Positions 37,701 through 46,896 are shown, numbered from the stretch's first letter. The stretch: 64,000 nt of DNA from Wenyingzhuangia sp. 2_MG-2023 (GCF_030548295.1 NZ_JAUOSB010000001.1:124001-188000); one strand, 5' to 3'. The notes: generated by a model from the letters alone, not told the origin. Made by a program: numbers and translations.

Positions 37701-37935
37701 GAATACTATACATCCCATCAAAATCTGTCATACTGGCTTTATTCGTTCCTTTCACAAGAACATTTACACCTAACAACGGCTCGTTGTTCTTATCTGTAAC
37801 TAATCCGGTTACTCTATTTTTCTGAGCATTACCCGCCAATGTTCCCATCATAAATACAAGAACTGTTGTCATAAGACATCTACTGATAGATTTTCTATTG
37901 CTTTTTGAAAGCATTGATTTTAATCCATTATACAT
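34780..37935 (-). CDS. SusC/RagA-family TonB-dependent oligosaccharide transporter
   Basis: The protein has 1051 residues. A signal peptide ends at LAGNAQ. It is followed by a carboxypeptidase-like domain (VTGLVTDKNNEPLLGVNVLV), the TonB box/plug region with DEVIVVGYGTQKKKEVTGAV, and the barrel. The plug signature SSIVIRGYSSV and YVVDGVPYDQNPQLSVSEIE is typical of SusC. It imports large oligosaccharides across the outer membrane using TonB energy. It is the only SusC in the window and heads the SusC-SusD-surface lipoprotein operon. No N-terminal extension for anti-sigma signalling is seen, so control is probably by another regulator. Confidence 0.95.
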   Translation of the reverse strand: MYNGLKSMLSKSNRKSISRCLMTTVLVFMMGTLAGNAQKNRVTGLVTDKNNEPLLGVNVLVKGTNKASMTDFDGMYSIQAKKGEVIEFSLIGFKTLKMKVYGNNTMNVSLEEDATELDEVIVVGYGTQKKKEVTGAVVKVEAEVLEKTTTSDVATALQGQIAGVNVTSSSGQPGDQSSIVIRGYSSVMDGQNSPLYVVDGVPYDQNPQLSVSEIESIDVLKDAASASIYGTRGAGGVILITTKQGKAGEMTIRVNSEYGIQKIVSHGVPTMTSEEITYLDVLRGALNSNKAPGQITAPINQNASWLTNQTNLEGLIMNNSAPIQNHSVNVSGGKKELTYSFNANYFGQEGSLINSDYNRINLRANTKFVKDKWKITTGLTLQKDEKLLPNWGLINQIYTYAPYKPDVDLGSSSLDNAGDAGDVSNILKNLQGTIQNLKTTQNNGGQTTIANIQMDYQANKDLTVTVRGSANYGSQKQVRIVPRFDIYDSSGALIPPNPWQVTSNKTTAINTSNLTFGAIINYKKSIGKNNFTFMVANSLQKSTRESFYAQKVGNANSSITVFDGYTSRDLVNSGGNDYVKTLIGFLGRVQYNFDGKYLFSASVRRDGSSQFGPDNRWGVFPSVSAGWNVSDEKFWEPVEHVVNAFKIRASYGSTGNDRFSPYSNQSVVGIGQDYVFGSSQTSLNTTTETVNIGTTQLGYANANLKWETSIERNLGYDFSFFKNKLMISADYYSSEKKDLLFNVVNPPSTGVSGGNRYTVQNIGNMTNVGSEYAIKYRQVGKKGFKWNASLTYSKNKNRVTKTPENNPVIYLANSYLSSRGSKELVSVIREGYEAGSFFLRETDGVIKTADELAAYKKIDPSAQMGELRYVDQNGDGKIDQDDKVYKGSGIPDFVMGMNFGANYKNFDFSMQWYGSFGGKIMNGTKAYANQAGTAKDLFYSWTVQNTNSDIPWYNGTSTSPSYRGGSDYFLEDGTFVRLRNVALGYSLPKQVLQTLGLSRLRFYIQAQNPLKFTKYTGFDPEVGNSGLSTRGIDQGTYPVSAQYKLGLQLQF

Positions 37936-37967
37936 TTATATTTCAGTTTTTAGTTGGTTAATAACCT

Positions 37968-38036
37968 CAAAATTGGCTTTAATCTCTTGATAGAGCAGAA
38001 CCATATGGGTAAAATAAAGATAGAAATGATTTAAAA
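37968..38036 (-). promoter_or_regulatory. Promoter with 21-bp direct repeat upstream of susC (site 4)
   Basis: Half-sites are CATATG at 38002-38007 and GAAATG at 38023-38028, 21 bp apart. CAAAATTG at 37968-37975 gives CAATTTTG on the minus strand, one mismatch from the -7 consensus. It lies 26 bp from the repeat and 33 bp before the start codon. Confidence 0.6.
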
Positions 38037-38148
38037 ATACACAACAATTCAACAAACAAACACCAATAAACCCAATAAAACCAGTGGTTTTTTACATTAT
38101 ACATCAAAAACCATATGTTTAACCCTAATTTCAACATTAAACCTTTGC

Positions 38149-38192
38149 AAAAAACCTCCGACAACATTTTAAAATGCTACCGGAGGTTTTTT
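38149..38192 (-). terminator. Terminator after the second GH29 gene
   Basis: AAAAAACCTCCG (38149-38160) pairs perfectly with CGGAGGTTTTTT (38181-38192), with T-runs on both sides. It ends the propeller-sulfatase-sulfatase-GH29 operon before the susC promoter. Confidence 0.88.
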
Positions 38193-38225
38193 GTATAAAT
38201 AACTTCTTTTACTAAAAATAGAGGC

Positions 38226-39788
38226 TTAATTTTCTGCGTGAGTGTCTACAGCTCCACCAATATTATTTTCAACATAACCTTCCATGGTTATTTTATATGA
38301 AATACCGTAGTTAGAAGGACATGCTTTTGGTGCCTTTATAACCAATCCTCTTTCATTTCTTTCCCAAACAACTTTTTCATTGCTTCCTAACAATTCTACG
38401 TTCATTATTTTAGAGTTCAAAACTCCTAATTGAGTACTTAAAGATTTGATTATAGTTTCATTTTCTGGTACATCCATAACAATTGCATAAAACTCTTTCT
38501 CAGATTTTTTGGTAAAACGAATGTCCTTATTGGTATACTCAATTTTAATTTTCTCAACCTTATGCCCACCTTCTGGCAAACGTGTTGGTCCTTCTCCAAA
38601 AATAGTCCAAGGTCTTGTTCCGTAGATGGCATCTCCATTTATCTTCAACCATTTCCCCATATCTATCAATAAATTTTGCATCACCTCTGGAATGCTTCCA
38701 TCAGGATTAGGAGGAACATTTAACAACATACATCCATTTTTAGATACAATATCAGCTAATATATCTACCAATTCATTTGGAGTTTTGAACCTAGCTCCAG
38801 GTCTATAAAACCAAGCCCCTGGAGAAGTATCTGTCAACCAAACGTCTTTTTTAGGTTGATTTGGCCTACCTCTTTCATAATCTTTTACTGCAGTATTTTC
38901 TGGAAACGTAGATTCTTTATAACACACAACTACATCTTTACCCCACTCTTTTCCTTTATTGTAGTAGTAAGCCAAAAACTTTTGTCTTGTTTTTTCGTCC
39001 ATGTTTTCTAACCACCAATCAAACCAAACCAAATCTGGCTGATACACGTCAATAAACTCTTTCAATTTATCCCACCATTCTTTGTAAAAACGACTGTCTG
39101 GTGTCATAGAATTTAACTCATGAGGATTCGTGTACAAATCATAATCTTTGGCATCTACTCCTCCATATTTATGCGCAGGTGCAAAATATTGCCATGTAAA
39201 AGCATGGTGAAAAGATCCCATAAATTTCAAACCTCTGCTTTCTATTTCTTTTTTTAAGCTTGCTGATGGATCTATTCCTCCATAATTCATAGAGTTCCAA
39301 CGTGTAGATTTTGCATTCCACATAGCAAAATTATCATGATGCATAGCTACAGGACCTGCAAATTTAGCTCCAGAGGCTGCAAACAAATCAGCCCATACTT
39401 TTGCATCAAAGCCAGAAGTATCAAAACTTTCTATAAAATTTTTATATCCAAATTCAGCAGGATCTCCAAATTTCTCTACTTGATGTAAGTAATTACTTGT
39501 AGGTTTTCCATTTTTTGTTGGTACTTTTTTACCGTCTTCATACATTTTCATTCCATGCCAACCTGCATAAAATTTCTTTGGATTGGTTCCTTCAAACGCT
39601 TGAGAAACGGGTCCCCAGTGTGCATAAATTCCAAACTTAGCATCCTGAAACCAATCTGGAGCTTCGTTTACTTTTGCTAAAGACTCCCAATTAGGTTTTA
39701 CTTTTTTCTGAGCATTTACATTGCTAAAAGTCAATGCGCTAATTGCAGCTATGGTTAAAAAACCCTTATTAATTTTGCTATATAACAT
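38226..39788 (-). CDS. GH29 alpha-L-fucosidase / alpha-L-galactosidase (second copy)
   Basis: The protein has 520 residues. A standard signal peptide ends at FSNVNAQ. The GH29 barrel shows FGIYAHWGPVSQAFEG near residue 53, GPVAMHHDNFAMWN, and the nucleophile aspartate in DLVWFDWWLEN near residue 260. It resembles the GH29 at 22351-23892 in layout, but the residues after the nucleophile differ and it is secreted rather than lipid-anchored. The two may therefore act on different linkages or in different compartments. It ends the operon with two sulfatases, which suggests action after desulfation. Confidence 0.9.
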   Translation of the reverse strand: MLYSKINKGFLTIAAISALTFSNVNAQKKVKPNWESLAKVNEAPDWFQDAKFGIYAHWGPVSQAFEGTNPKKFYAGWHGMKMYEDGKKVPTKNGKPTSNYLHQVEKFGDPAEFGYKNFIESFDTSGFDAKVWADLFAASGAKFAGPVAMHHDNFAMWNAKSTRWNSMNYGGIDPSASLKKEIESRGLKFMGSFHHAFTWQYFAPAHKYGGVDAKDYDLYTNPHELNSMTPDSRFYKEWWDKLKEFIDVYQPDLVWFDWWLENMDEKTRQKFLAYYYNKGKEWGKDVVVCYKESTFPENTAVKDYERGRPNQPKKDVWLTDTSPGAWFYRPGARFKTPNELVDILADIVSKNGCMLLNVPPNPDGSIPEVMQNLLIDMGKWLKINGDAIYGTRPWTIFGEGPTRLPEGGHKVEKIKIEYTNKDIRFTKKSEKEFYAIVMDVPENETIIKSLSTQLGVLNSKIMNVELLGSNEKVVWERNERGLVIKAPKACPSNYGISYKITMEGYVENNIGGAVDTHAEN

Positions 39789-39817
39789 ATTCTTTTTTTA
39801 ATCTTGATTTATTATTT

Positions 39818-41350
39818 CTAAATGTGTTTTCCTGTAGGAGTTTTAGTATCTCTATAATGATTGTATTTGTCGAACAACTCTTTTACTTTCTCTTTATATT
39901 TTGGATTATTGACTAAATTTCCGCTTTCTTTTTCTTCAATATTCTCTTTTAGATTAAACAAGGATACTGGAGTTCTTGTCATCCATGTTTTGTCTTTTTT
40001 ATCAAAATTGACAATCAACTTCCAATCATCTTCTATAATAATTCCTTGTTTACCAGAACCTCCTTGAACAATTAAGAAAGAATGAATATCATCACTTTTA
40101 GGATTCTTTAAAACGGGTAATAAATTGTATGAATCTACCGCTTCATTTTTTGCAATTTTAGTTTCTGTAATTGCCGCTAAAGTTGCCATAATATCCAATC
40201 CTAAAGCAGGTTTGTTTATGGTATGATTTTTTAATGTATTTGGCCAAGACACAATAAAGGGAACTCTATGTCCTCCTTCGTAAGGTTGATTTTTTGCTCC
40301 TCTGTAAATATCACTCACTTTGTGTCCAGATTTTGCTGTGTTCTTATCTACCAACAAACCTCCATTGTCTGATGTAAACACAAAAACCGTATTTTCATAA
40401 ATCCCTTCTTTTTTCAATTGCTCTATCATCATTCCTATTTGCACATCCAATTCTTTAATCATGTCCATGTGTGTAGAAGGTGTGGTTCCCGCAATTTTAA
40501 CCCCATTTAATTCCTTAGCAGGTGCATGTGGTTTGTGCACTGCCTGAGAACAGTAATACATAAAAAATGGTTTCTCTTTTTTCGCATTTTCTTTGATGTA
40601 ATTAACAGCTTTATGAGCCAGTATAGGTCCTATCAAATGCGGATCCCAATTAGAATCTCCCAAACCTTCATCCTTATCCAAATGAATATTGAATTTTTGC
40701 ATTTTCTGATTGGTAATCACATCAATTTTAGAGTCTTTTTGCAAAGGCATCCAAAGGTTATTTTCATAAACAGCATAAGGTACATCTTGTACTCCAGCAG
40801 GTAAAGTAAGACTGTAATCAAAACCATTAAACTGCGGTCCTCCTCCTACAATTTTGGTAATATCTACACCCAACTCCATTGCTTTTCCATGTCTTTCTTG
40901 GTAGATTTTGTTTGGATTTCCTTTTTCTCGAAAACTAGTTCCTAAATGCCATTTTCCAAAAAACGCTGTGTTGTAATTTGCTTTTTGCATTAATGTACCT
41001 AAGGTTAATTGGTCTGGTGTAAAAGCTGATTTTGCATACGCACTCCAAACTCCCCAAGGTAATGGACTTTGATGACAACTATTTCCTGTCATAATTCCAT
41101 AACGAGAAGTTGCACACAACGCAGCAGGAGCGTGAGCATTGGTAAAAACAACTCCTTGATTAGCTAACTTATCTATATTTGGTGTTTCTAAAATAATATT
41201 GTTAGAATGCATTTTTCTGTAATGCGAAATATCACCCGTTCCTATATCATCTGCTAAGACAACAATTACGTTAGGCTTGGTGTGTTTTTGCGCTTGTAAA
41301 GACAGGATCCCCATCAAAAGCACAGCTAGTATAACTCTTCTATTTTTCAT
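39818..41350 (-). CDS. Type I (formylglycine) sulfatase, tandem copy A
   Basis: The protein has 510 residues with a signal peptide ending SLQAQ. It is an arylsulfatase-fold S1 sulfatase. Metal-site aspartates are in VIVVLADDIGTGDIS (near residue 34). The cysteine converted to formylglycine is C79 in CATSRYGIMTG. Later sites include GKWHLGTSF and FTSDNGGLLVDKN. Threonine stands at the third position of the C-x-[P/A/S/T]-x-R motif, where proline is usual. It is very similar to the sulfatase at 41359-42894 and probably arose by duplication. It would remove sulfate esters from the polysaccharide in the periplasm; the position on the sugar is unknown. Confidence 0.92.
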   Translation of the reverse strand: MKNRRVILAVLLMGILSLQAQKHTKPNVIVVLADDIGTGDISHYRKMHSNNIILETPNIDKLANQGVVFTNAHAPAALCATSRYGIMTGNSCHQSPLPWGVWSAYAKSAFTPDQLTLGTLMQKANYNTAFFGKWHLGTSFREKGNPNKIYQERHGKAMELGVDITKIVGGGPQFNGFDYSLTLPAGVQDVPYAVYENNLWMPLQKDSKIDVITNQKMQKFNIHLDKDEGLGDSNWDPHLIGPILAHKAVNYIKENAKKEKPFFMYYCSQAVHKPHAPAKELNGVKIAGTTPSTHMDMIKELDVQIGMMIEQLKKEGIYENTVFVFTSDNGGLLVDKNTAKSGHKVSDIYRGAKNQPYEGGHRVPFIVSWPNTLKNHTINKPALGLDIMATLAAITETKIAKNEAVDSYNLLPVLKNPKSDDIHSFLIVQGGSGKQGIIIEDDWKLIVNFDKKDKTWMTRTPVSLFNLKENIEEKESGNLVNNPKYKEKVKELFDKYNHYRDTKTPTGKHI

Positions 41351-41358
41351 TGTTTTGA

Positions 41359-42894
41359 TTAAAAATGTTTTCCTGTATTAATTTTACTATCACGTGTTTG
41401 ATTGTAGTTTGCAAACAACTTTTTTACTTTTTTCTGATATTTTTTAACCGCTATAAGATTCTTCTGTTCATCTTCTGTCGGATTTAATTTTAAATTGAAC
41501 AATGCAATAGGCTTTCTTTTTTGATTGGTTTGATCTTTTTTATCTATCTGAATGATTAGTTTCCAATCTCCTTCTATAATAATTGCCTCTCTACCTGTTC
41601 CTCCTTGAACCAAAATATTTTGACGAGATGGCTTTTTTTCTACTCCCGTTAAGAGTGGTAATAAGTTGTAAGAATCTAAAGCTTCTGTATTTGGAATTTT
41701 ATATTCTGCAGCTGCTGCAATAGTTGCTAAAATATCCAACCCAATTACAGGATAAGATACTGTTTGTTTTGCCTTTATATGATTTGGCCAAACAGCAAAA
41801 AAAGGCACTCTGTGTCCTCCTTCATAAGGATCATTTTTCTTTCCTCTGTAAATATCACTTGGCTCATGTCCCACATTCCAAGTATCTCCATCTACATGCA
41901 AGCCACCGTTGTCTGATGTAAAAATAAACACCGTATTTTCGTAAATCCCTTGTTTTTTCAACTCTTCAACCATCATTCCTACCTGAACATCCAGTTCTTT
42001 AATCATGTCCATATGTCTAGATGGGGTGGTTCCTGCTATTTTTACTCCGTTCAATTCCTCCGAGGCCATGTGTGGTGTGTGTACTGCCTGAGAACAGTAA
42101 TACATAAAAAAAGGTTTGTCAGATTTTGCTTTATCGGCTATAAAATTCACTGCTTTATTTGCTAACAAAGGCCCTATTTCACTTGGGTTCCAATTAGAAT
42201 CTCCTAAACCTGCTTTTTTTTCTAATTCAGATCCAATTCTCTCCATAAAAACTTCATCAACAAAAGCTATTTCTGAATTCTTTTGCAAAGGGTACCATTT
42301 GCTGTTTTCAAATGCTGCGTAGGGCTCATTCTGAATTCCAGAAGGTAATGTAAAAGAATAATCAAAATGATGAGTCGCAGGTCCTCCATCAACTATTTTA
42401 GACAAGTCTACATTGATGTTTGATTTTTTTCCTGCTATTTCATAAATCTCATTAGGATTGCTTTTTTTTGCAAAGCTCATTCCCATATGCCATTTTCCTA
42501 AAAAGGCCGTATGATAGTTTGCTTTTTTCATCAACCTTCCTAAAGATATTTGTTCTTTGGTAATTTCTGTAGCTGCGTAACCAGACCAAACCCCCCATGG
42601 TTTAGGACTTCTATAATTGCTATTTCCTGTCATAATAGAATAACGAGAAGTAGCACATAAAGCTGCCGGAGCATGTGCATTGGTAAATGTAGTTCCCTGA
42701 TTTGCTAGTTTATCAATATTAGGGGTTTCTAACACTACTTTTCCTTTGTGTAAATTTCTATAATAAGAAATGTCTCCCACTCCAATATCATCTGCCAAAA
42801 CAACTATTACATTGGGTCGTTTGTTTTCTTGAGCATTTGACAAAACAATTACTCCAATAAAAAATGTAAAAAATACTAATCCTCTTTTCTTCAT
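41359..42894 (-). CDS. Type I (formylglycine) sulfatase, tandem copy B
   Basis: The protein has 511 residues with a signal peptide ending VLSNAQ. Its layout matches the neighbour at 39818-41350, with metal-site VIVVLADDIGVGDIS, C80 in CATSRYSIMTG, GKWHMGMSF and FTSDNGGLHVDGD. It differs in the middle and C-terminal thirds, which form much of the substrate pocket, so the two may prefer different sulfated sugars. It starts 1 bp after the propeller gene stop codon and is followed 8 bp later by copy A, a tight operon. Confidence 0.92.
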   Translation of the reverse strand: MKKRGLVFFTFFIGVIVLSNAQENKRPNVIVVLADDIGVGDISYYRNLHKGKVVLETPNIDKLANQGTTFTNAHAPAALCATSRYSIMTGNSNYRSPKPWGVWSGYAATEITKEQISLGRLMKKANYHTAFLGKWHMGMSFAKKSNPNEIYEIAGKKSNINVDLSKIVDGGPATHHFDYSFTLPSGIQNEPYAAFENSKWYPLQKNSEIAFVDEVFMERIGSELEKKAGLGDSNWNPSEIGPLLANKAVNFIADKAKSDKPFFMYYCSQAVHTPHMASEELNGVKIAGTTPSRHMDMIKELDVQVGMMVEELKKQGIYENTVFIFTSDNGGLHVDGDTWNVGHEPSDIYRGKKNDPYEGGHRVPFFAVWPNHIKAKQTVSYPVIGLDILATIAAAAEYKIPNTEALDSYNLLPLLTGVEKKPSRQNILVQGGTGREAIIIEGDWKLIIQIDKKDQTNQKRKPIALFNLKLNPTEDEQKNLIAVKKYQKKVKKLFANYNQTRDSKINTGKHF

Positions 42895-42895
42895 G

Positions 42896-45800
42896 TTACT
42901 TTTTAATTATTTTCTGTGTATAACTATTTGATTCCTTTTGCACAAACAATACATACAATCCATTTGCTATTTCTGACAAATCTATCTGTCCATTAAAGTT
43001 GTTCCCGTTCATTATTAACTCTCCCTGTATGTTGTAAATTTTAACCCAATCTCCTTTTCTTAGTTCTTGAATATTGACAACATCGTAGGTTGGGTTTGGA
43101 GACACAGAAAGTCCATTCACCATAATTTCTTCAATATATTCACCTTGACATTGCAAACCTGTATGTACCGCAAGTTTGTTTACTCCTGCTTGTAATTGCA
43201 ACGCTATTGAATTCTCCGAAGTTGTAATTTTCTGATCGTTTAATTGAATGGTATATTTTTCACTTCCAGTCAAATTCAAATGCATTGTTTTTTGATCAAC
43301 GTTAGAAATCACAGACAAACTTTCTGGTTTCGTAATATTTAAAACATAACACAACTGTTCTTTATTTTTGGGAGTGATACACAAATTGTAAGTACCCGAT
43401 GCTAAATCCTCAAAAGCTCCCTTATTTGTAAATACTTTTGTTTCATTATAAATTTTGTCATTTGTTAAAACAGCCGTGTACTCCATTTCTTTTTGAGCAG
43501 TAATTTCTACCTTTCCATTCTTACTATTTGGACAAGTTTCTGAAGAACTTTTAATTTTCAAATTGTCCATTGACAAAACAACCCCTCCTGAATTTTGCTC
43601 TTTAGCCATGTACCAACCACTTCCACGAGTTGATGCATAATATTTTCCTGGCTGTGTATAATCTATTGCAATGTCATTCACTCTGTCTGATTGCCCGTTT
43701 CCTTTGTTGAACTTTACCCAAGTTGTACCACCGTCTTTGGATAAATAAGTCCCTGAATTTCTTAAATTTACTTTGGTGTTTGGTAACGTAGAAATCATAA
43801 TTACATTGGTGTCATATCTTGCTACTTCAACTCTATTTACCCAAGGGTAATCAAATTTTTGAGTCCAACTGACCATACCATCTGTACTTACCCACAAGCC
43901 ACCAGCATTGGTAGCAACATTTTTATAACCCGTAGTAATGTATGCATTTCCTGTCACATCAAAATGAATATCATTTACCCCAGAATCTCCAGAAAGTGAA
44001 GTTGTAGAAGCAACTTCTGCCCAAGTATTCCCTTTGTCAGTTGATTTATACAAACCTCCATCATTATCTATAACCGCTGCATAAAGTGTGTTTGTATTGT
44101 TGGGGTCAAAAGCAATTCTAGCCACATCTAACGAACTTGGCAATCCTGTATTTACTTCTTCCCAATCAACTCCTCCATTTGTAGACCTATGCACTCCCCA
44201 ACTTTGAGCACTGTCTCCAACCCACTCTAAATCTAGTGATGATTTGGGTACACAGAAATACATATTATCTGGATTGTTTTTATCGATCAACAAATTTAAT
44301 TGATGTACTGCTTGGTCACCACTTCCTGCAGGTGCTGGGTCCCAGGGTTCTGGAATTGGAGTACCAACTGCTGCCCAATTGACACCAGCATCAGTAGTTT
44401 TGTACAACTTACCTCTTCCTGCTTGCCTAAAAAATGTGGCAAACCAAGTATTTTTATCTGTAGGATGCACCGCAACCGAACTTACAGAATGTTCTTGTTT
44501 TACACCATTATTGTTATAGACTAGTTGCATTACTGAAGCTCCTTGTGCTCCAGCTCTTACGCTTTCTCCTTCATCATTGGTTATCCATAAACTATTTTCT
44601 CCCGAGGGACAAAACACTTTCCCTGGCCATAAAGAAGATTGATACAATCCATGACCTGGTACATTGCTATTACCAGCTCCTACCCAACCTTCTAAATCAG
44701 ATCCAGACTCAACAGCTTCCTCATCATCAATATCTACCCAAGTATCTCCTTTGTCATAAGAAACAAAACCAATCTTTGCCATTTGTGTAAACAACACAGA
44801 ACCGTCCGAACTAAATTTCACAAAATTGGATCCTTTGCGCTCATAATCATCTCTGTTTAACCAATCGTTCTTATATTTAAACGAAACATTTGTTCCTAAG
44901 GGATTTCCTCTTCCTACCCAAAAAGCATCGTCTTTTCCATTGTTCCAATTAGTTCCATTTCTTAGAGTAATGTACCAATTAGCACCACCATCTTTACTTC
45001 TCCATATTTGACCTGGTTTAAAATTATTGTCTGATGCATTGGAATAATTATTGATCAAATAGATGTTATCTGGATCTTGTGGATCTACACTTATCAAATT
45101 GAATCGCTGTGTAATTGCTGTTGGCAACGTTGAATAAGTTGATACCGCCTCGTCTCTACTACTCAACCCAAAATAAAACTCAATGGTATTGTAATAAGAG
45201 TCTTCAATTCCTTGATTTCCTTTAAAATAAGTCATATCTAAAACCAAATTATTGGTAATATTCACCCAATTTTCTCCTTTGTCTGTACTTTTAAAAATTC
45301 CTCCTTTGTCGTTGGTTACTTTGGTACCATCAGCTTTCCAAGTAATATTATTGATAACGTACAAAACTACATCATCTCCTGTCAAAGCATTGTTGTGATA
45401 CATTACAAAAGAACGAATCACATCATGATTCATTCCGTTTTGTTTTAGTTCCCAATTGGCTCCTCCATCAGTACTTTTATAAAATCCATAATTGGTACCT
45501 GCATACACAATGTTAGAATCAACAGGATCTACAAGAATAGTTTCCACCTCTGCATTGCTATTCAACCCAGAATTTACCAATGCCCAATTATTTCCTGCAT
45601 TGGTGGTTTTCCAAATTTTACCTTGACTATTAGTATCTGTATGACTTCCGTGAGGTTGTGATTGTGGAAAATCAACCCTTCCATAATCTCTCATTCTACC
45701 CGCACCTACATACCACACATCATCATTACTAGGATCTACAGCTACACAAGCCAAATATGAATTACCTCCTTGTGATTGAATACTATTTACTCTTGTCCAT

Positions 45801-46672
45801 GTTTTTCCTTTGTCTGAGGTTTGAAATAAATCTCCTTTTAGCTTACCTGTTGTAAAACCAAAATTGGCATTGTTTCTAGAATAATCCATAGAATACGTTT
45901 CAATAGGGCCTCTTTCCCCGCTTCTGTACGAAGCAGCATCTTCATTTAAAATGGTTTCAAACGTGAAACCTTTATCTAGAGATCTGTATGAATTTCCCAT
46001 ATTGGGAGAAGAGTAGCTTACGTTTGCATCTGTAGGGTGTACAAAAAAAGAAGTATTATTACCACTCATTCCAGGCCCAAATTGTACCCACGGAATGGTA
46101 TCCACAGAGACCACGTCTTTCGTTTTTAAATCGTCAAAAAAGCTAGATAAATCTTCAGACTCTGTAATGGTAACATCATCCATATAGATTTCACCTGCTC
46201 CAGAAGAATTTGGTCTTAACGAAAAAAGTACGTATCCATTGTTTGTGTTTGTATCTGGGATAAAATCAACAGAATATTCAGCCCAATTGGCACTGCTTAG
46301 ATTAAAATTAAAATGACCTATTTTATTTCCATCTCCATCAAAAACTTTGATATTGGTTTCATTGTTTTCCAATGGTTGGATTGCTTTGTAATAAAAAGAA
46401 ATTTTATATGTTTTTCCTACTTTCCAATTCTTGTTTTTTGGTGTCCAAAGGTTTCCTTTTTGAGAAGCATTATCAAACTGAATTTGAAATCCATTGCCTC
46501 CATTTCTTTTAGAAATTGTATTAATTTCAAACTTTGGCATTCCCGACCCACTGGTAGCAGCATCCCAATCAACATTTAAATCATTTTCAAAACCGCTCAA
46601 AAAAACGTGAGTCTGTGCAATACTCACAAAAGGTAAAAAACAAATTAGTAAAGTAGCGATGACAACTTTCAT
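42896..46672 (-). CDS. Very large secreted Asp-box beta-propeller protein with T9SS domain (second copy, extra N-terminal module)
   Basis: The protein has about 1258 residues from the ATG at 46672, which opens a signal peptide ending FVSIAQ; the longer frame is rejected. Residues about 20-180 form a carbohydrate-binding-like beta-sandwich (KTYKISFYYKAIQPLE and GEIYMDDVTITES). About twelve Asp-box motifs follow, such as STDGGANWELK, STDKGENWVNI, STNGGVDWEEV and SKDGGTTWVKF. The tail has Ig-like modules and a T9SS type A sorting domain starting SPNPTYDVVNI. It shares QFGPGM plus a following HPTD motif with the protein at 24805-28059, so they are paralogues. It begins an operon with two sulfatases and a GH29. 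Confidence 0.75.
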   Translation of the reverse strand: MKVVIATLLICFLPFVSIAQTHVFLSGFENDLNVDWDAATSGSGMPKFEINTISKRNGGNGFQIQFDNASQKGNLWTPKNKNWKVGKTYKISFYYKAIQPLENNETNIKVFDGDGNKIGHFNFNLSSANWAEYSVDFIPDTNTNNGYVLFSLRPNSSGAGEIYMDDVTITESEDLSSFFDDLKTKDVVSVDTIPWVQFGPGMSGNNTSFFVHPTDANVSYSSPNMGNSYRSLDKGFTFETILNEDAASYRSGERGPIETYSMDYSRNNANFGFTTGKLKGDLFQTSDKGKTWTRVNSIQSQGGNSYLACVAVDPSNDDVWYVGAGRMRDYGRVDFPQSQPHGSHTDTNSQGKIWKTTNAGNNWALVNSGLNSNAEVETILVDPVDSNIVYAGTNYGFYKSTDGGANWELKQNGMNHDVIRSFVMYHNNALTGDDVVLYVINNITWKADGTKVTNDKGGIFKSTDKGENWVNITNNLVLDMTYFKGNQGIEDSYYNTIEFYFGLSSRDEAVSTYSTLPTAITQRFNLISVDPQDPDNIYLINNYSNASDNNFKPGQIWRSKDGGANWYITLRNGTNWNNGKDDAFWVGRGNPLGTNVSFKYKNDWLNRDDYERKGSNFVKFSSDGSVLFTQMAKIGFVSYDKGDTWVDIDDEEAVESGSDLEGWVGAGNSNVPGHGLYQSSLWPGKVFCPSGENSLWITNDEGESVRAGAQGASVMQLVYNNNGVKQEHSVSSVAVHPTDKNTWFATFFRQAGRGKLYKTTDAGVNWAAVGTPIPEPWDPAPAGSGDQAVHQLNLLIDKNNPDNMYFCVPKSSLDLEWVGDSAQSWGVHRSTNGGVDWEEVNTGLPSSLDVARIAFDPNNTNTLYAAVIDNDGGLYKSTDKGNTWAEVASTTSLSGDSGVNDIHFDVTGNAYITTGYKNVATNAGGLWVSTDGMVSWTQKFDYPWVNRVEVARYDTNVIMISTLPNTKVNLRNSGTYLSKDGGTTWVKFNKGNGQSDRVNDIAIDYTQPGKYYASTRGSGWYMAKEQNSGGVVLSMDNLKIKSSSETCPNSKNGKVEITAQKEMEYTAVLTNDKIYNETKVFTNKGAFEDLASGTYNLCITPKNKEQLCYVLNITKPESLSVISNVDQKTMHLNLTGSEKYTIQLNDQKITTSENSIALQLQAGVNKLAVHTGLQCQGEYIEEIMVNGLSVSPNPTYDVVNIQELRKGDWVKIYNIQGELIMNGNNFNGQIDLSEIANGLYVLFVQKESNSYTQKIIKK

Positions 46673-46775
46673 TTTTGATAAGTTTAGTTTTCTAATTATT
46701 TTCAACCACAACCTATTACAAAATAGTAGTTGTACGAAAAGCTAAATAAGTAAATAAGGCAGCGAATGAACATAT

Positions 46776-46810
46776 CATATGTAAAATATTAGAATACATA
46801 TGTGTTATTC
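46776..46810 (-). promoter_or_regulatory. 21-bp direct repeat upstream of the second propeller operon (site 5)
   Basis: CATATG occurs at 46776-46781 and 46797-46802, exactly 21 bp apart, and both copies are followed by GT. No good -7 box is seen at the distance found in most other sites. The start codon is about 100 bp downstream. Confidence 0.58.
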
Positions 46811-46859
46811 TAATATCTTCAAGCGAATTCTGACAGTATTTTTGATGAACTAACATTTT

Positions 46860-46896
46860 AAAAAAGCCCAACTAAAATAAATTCAGTTGGGTTTTA
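46860..46896 (-). terminator. Terminator after the second GH2 gene
   Basis: CCCAACT (46867-46873) pairs with AGTTGGG (46885-46891). On the minus strand the hairpin is followed by CTTTTTT. Confidence 0.7.

Noticed and set aside
38112-38122. Half-site CATATGTTTAA near the GH29 terminator
   Set aside because: No partner 21 bp away on either side, so it is not counted as a site of the shared repeat.
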